From positions 434,001 through 498,000 of the forward strand of contig PHTZ01000001.1 in NCBI GenBank assembly GCA_002813285.1: a stretch of 64,000 nucleotides of DNA, in the 5' to 3' direction. A program made the position numbers and the translations under genes. Source of the stretch: Flavobacteriaceae bacterium MAR_2009_75. Lineage in GTDB: Bacteria > Bacteroidota > Bacteroidia > Flavobacteriales > Flavobacteriaceae. Positions 62,392 through 64,000 of this stretch are shown one piece after another. Every line of letters begins with the position of its first letter. Position 1 is the stretch's first letter. The notes beneath the pieces are model-generated. The model was not told the origin of the DNA and did not search any database. It was given only the letters and a program-made list of their open reading frames with translations.

Positions 62392-64000
62392 ACAAACAGC
62401 TTTTTCTTTTACTGGCATTGCTATTGGTCGGCGCTCTTTCGGTCACTGCCCAGGAAGATGGTATCATTCCCTTACCGATTAAGGCTGAGAGCGATACACT
62501 TGTGGCGCCTCTTTTTCCTGGCCCCATTAAAAACAATTCGACACAAAAAGACTCGACCACTAGAGACACCCTAAAAAGAAAGCCGAGCCTACTTCTTGAT
62601 AAAATTAAATACAAGGCTAAAGATTACGTAAAGCTTAGTCAGAAAGATCAGAAAATATATCTCTACAATGAAGCTGAAATCTATTATCAAGATACCGAAC
62701 TGAAGGCAGGTATTATTATAATGGATTATGTAAAGAACGAAGTCTATGCGGGCCGCATGAAAGATTCATTGGGCAATTACACACAACTGCCCTACTTCAA
62801 ACAAGGTGATAACGAAGTTAGACCTGATAGTATTCGTTTCAATTTTGACACGGAGAAGGCACTTATCTTTAATTCCAGAACAGAGCAACAAGCAGGCTTG
62901 GGCCAGTTGGGTAGCGACGCCATGAAGGTGTATGCCGAGATAACGAAAAAAGAAAATGACTCGGTATACTTTATGAACGAAGCCAAAATAACTACTTCAA
63001 AAGATACGGTGAATCCCGATTATTATATACGCATTCGCAAGGCCAAATTTGTACCGAAAAAGAAGGTCATCGCTGGGTTCAGTAATCTGTACATTGCCGA
63101 TGTGCCTACACCGGTCGCTTTGCCATTTGCTTATTTTCCATTGACCGTTGGCCGAACAGCAGGTCTAATGATGCCAACATTCGGTAATGACCCTAACCGC
63201 GGATATTTTTTACAGAATGGTGGTTACTACTTGCCCTTTAGCGAATATGCAGATTTAACCCTAACCGGTGATTTTTACACGAATGGAAGCTATGGGTTCA
63301 GAACTGCCACCGTTTATACCAAAAGATATAGATACCGGGGCAATATTAATTTTCGGTATGAAAATTTAGTCACCAGTCAGAGAGGGTTTGACGATTACGC
63401 CAATTCCAAAGTTTGGAATATTCAAGTATCGCATTCGCAAGACACAAAAGCGAGTCCCAACTCTCGATTTTCAGCCAGTGTGAATTTGGGTAGTAGTTCG
63501 TATTATCAAAACTCGCTGAACCAAGTAAACCTGCCCCTTACACAAAATAACAACTTATCATCATCGATTTCGTATTCTAAGACATTCCCGAATTATCCTT
63601 CGGTGAATATGAGTTTAACGGCAACGCATTCACAAAATACAAGTGCATCGGCAAGGGCGAACCCCGACCAAGACAATATTCAAATGACCCTGCCTACCTT
63701 TCAGGCAAGTATGGAGCGAATATTTCCCTTCGCAAAGAGAGATGGCATCAAAAAAGGGGCCCTACAGAACATTAATTTTCAATACGACGTAAACGCACGT
63801 AACCAACTGACTACCAATGATGAAGATTTCTTAAAAGCTGCCATGTTCGATGATGCCAAAGTAGGGGCTCGACATCGAATACCTATAAGCACTAACTTTA
63901 AGGTCGCTAAGTTTTTCAGTGTTAGTATGGGCGGAAGTTATGAAGATGTCTGGGCACTTGAAACCTACCGACAACGTTACGAGCTGGGAGAAGAAGACGA
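62382..64000 (+). CDS. lptD: LptD-like LPS assembly outer-membrane protein (5' part)
   Basis: Open from TTG 62382 to the window end, about 539 codons, no stop seen; the rest lies beyond. It starts with a signal peptide (QLFLLLALLLVGALSVTAQ), then an OstA/LptA-like beta-jellyroll (about 85-215: KIYLYNEAEIYYQDTELKAG) and the start of the barrel (PFAYFPLTVGRTAGLMMPTF, GDFYTNGSYGFRTATVY). It inserts lipopolysaccharide in the outer membrane. Normal homologues are about 900 residues, so roughly 40 percent is missing. It diverges from the amidase gene, an arrangement common in Bacteroidota. Confidence 0.9.
   Translation, partial: MQSNKQLFLLLALLLVGALSVTAQEDGIIPLPIKAESDTLVAPLFPGPIKNNSTQKDSTTRDTLKRKPSLLLDKIKYKAKDYVKLSQKDQKIYLYNEAEIYYQDTELKAGIIIMDYVKNEVYAGRMKDSLGNYTQLPYFKQGDNEVRPDSIRFNFDTEKALIFNSRTEQQAGLGQLGSDAMKVYAEITKKENDSVYFMNEAKITTSKDTVNPDYYIRIRKAKFVPKKKVIAGFSNLYIADVPTPVALPFAYFPLTVGRTAGLMMPTFGNDPNRGYFLQNGGYYLPFSEYADLTLTGDFYTNGSYGFRTATVYTKRYRYRGNINFRYENLVTSQRGFDDYANSKVWNIQVSHSQDTKASPNSRFSASVNLGSSSYYQNSLNQVNLPLTQNNNLSSSISYSKTFPNYPSVNMSLTATHSQNTSASARANPDQDNIQMTLPTFQASMERIFPFAKRDGIKKGALQNINFQYDVNARNQLTTNDEDFLKAAMFDDAKVGARHRIPISTNFKVAKFFSVSMGGSYEDVWALETYRQRYELGEED

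Noticed and set aside
1-64000. Transposase, integrase, tRNA or attachment site marking an island edge
   Set aside because: None was found in reading both strands; the locus may still be mobile, but the sequence does not show it.

Overview
The window comes from an AT-rich member of the Bacteroidota, most likely a marine flavobacterium of the Zobellia/Maribacter kind (inferred, not proven). The signs are a type IX secretion C-terminal tail on a giant secreted protein, PKD and malectin modules, TonB receptors with a CarboxypepD_reg domain, bshA, several -7 boxes of the TAnnTTTG type, and frequent TTG or poorly marked starts. I saw no tRNA, rRNA, CRISPR array, transposase or integrase.

Positions 1-7140 hold accessory genes. 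First is a one-module nonribosomal peptide synthetase whose adenylation domain is interrupted by a PP-loop ATPase/amidotransferase-like domain. A histidine-rich exported protein and a TonB-dependent receptor follow, probably for metal uptake.

Positions 7290-51075 form a large Wzx/Wzy-type exopolysaccharide or capsule locus. It starts with a PHP-type tyrosine phosphatase and, after a 1,905-residue secreted multidomain protein, holds Wzc kinase, Wza exporter, a WbpM-like 4,6-dehydratase and a DegT aminotransferase on the minus strand. A nucleotide-sugar block follows: UDP-xylose synthase on the minus strand, then UDP-glucose dehydrogenase, UDP-glucuronate 4-epimerase, WbpP-like epimerase and TviB-like dehydrogenase on the plus strand. 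This predicts UDP-GlcA, UDP-GalA, UDP-Xyl and UDP-GalNAcA/GlcNAcA as precursors. After a 977-bp non-coding stretch come two lipoproteins sharing a C-terminal helical domain I cannot assign. Next are a beta-propeller protein, four GT4 glycosyltransferases, Wzx, a serine-acetyltransferase-like protein, a MurA-like enolpyruvyl transferase and Wzy (all minus). The plus-strand end holds a WbuB-like glycosyltransferase, the initiating PglC-like phosphoglycosyl transferase, a GT2, an ATP-grasp enzyme, a HAD phosphatase and a two-domain HAD protein. These genes together could build an acidic, possibly enolpyruvyl- and amino-acyl-decorated polymer.

Positions 51089-64000 look like core chromosome: an OmpA-family protein, a small lipoprotein, bshA, a GH3/beta-lactamase fusion, a small conserved protein, two Fe-S electron-transfer proteins, an MCE/MlaD protein, an amidase with a C-terminal SPOR-like region, and, divergently, the start of lptD, cut by the window end. 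The strongest leads for something new are the interrupted NRPS (predicted Asn code read by eye), the paired lipoproteins with the shared domain, and the MurA-like enzyme inside a polysaccharide locus.
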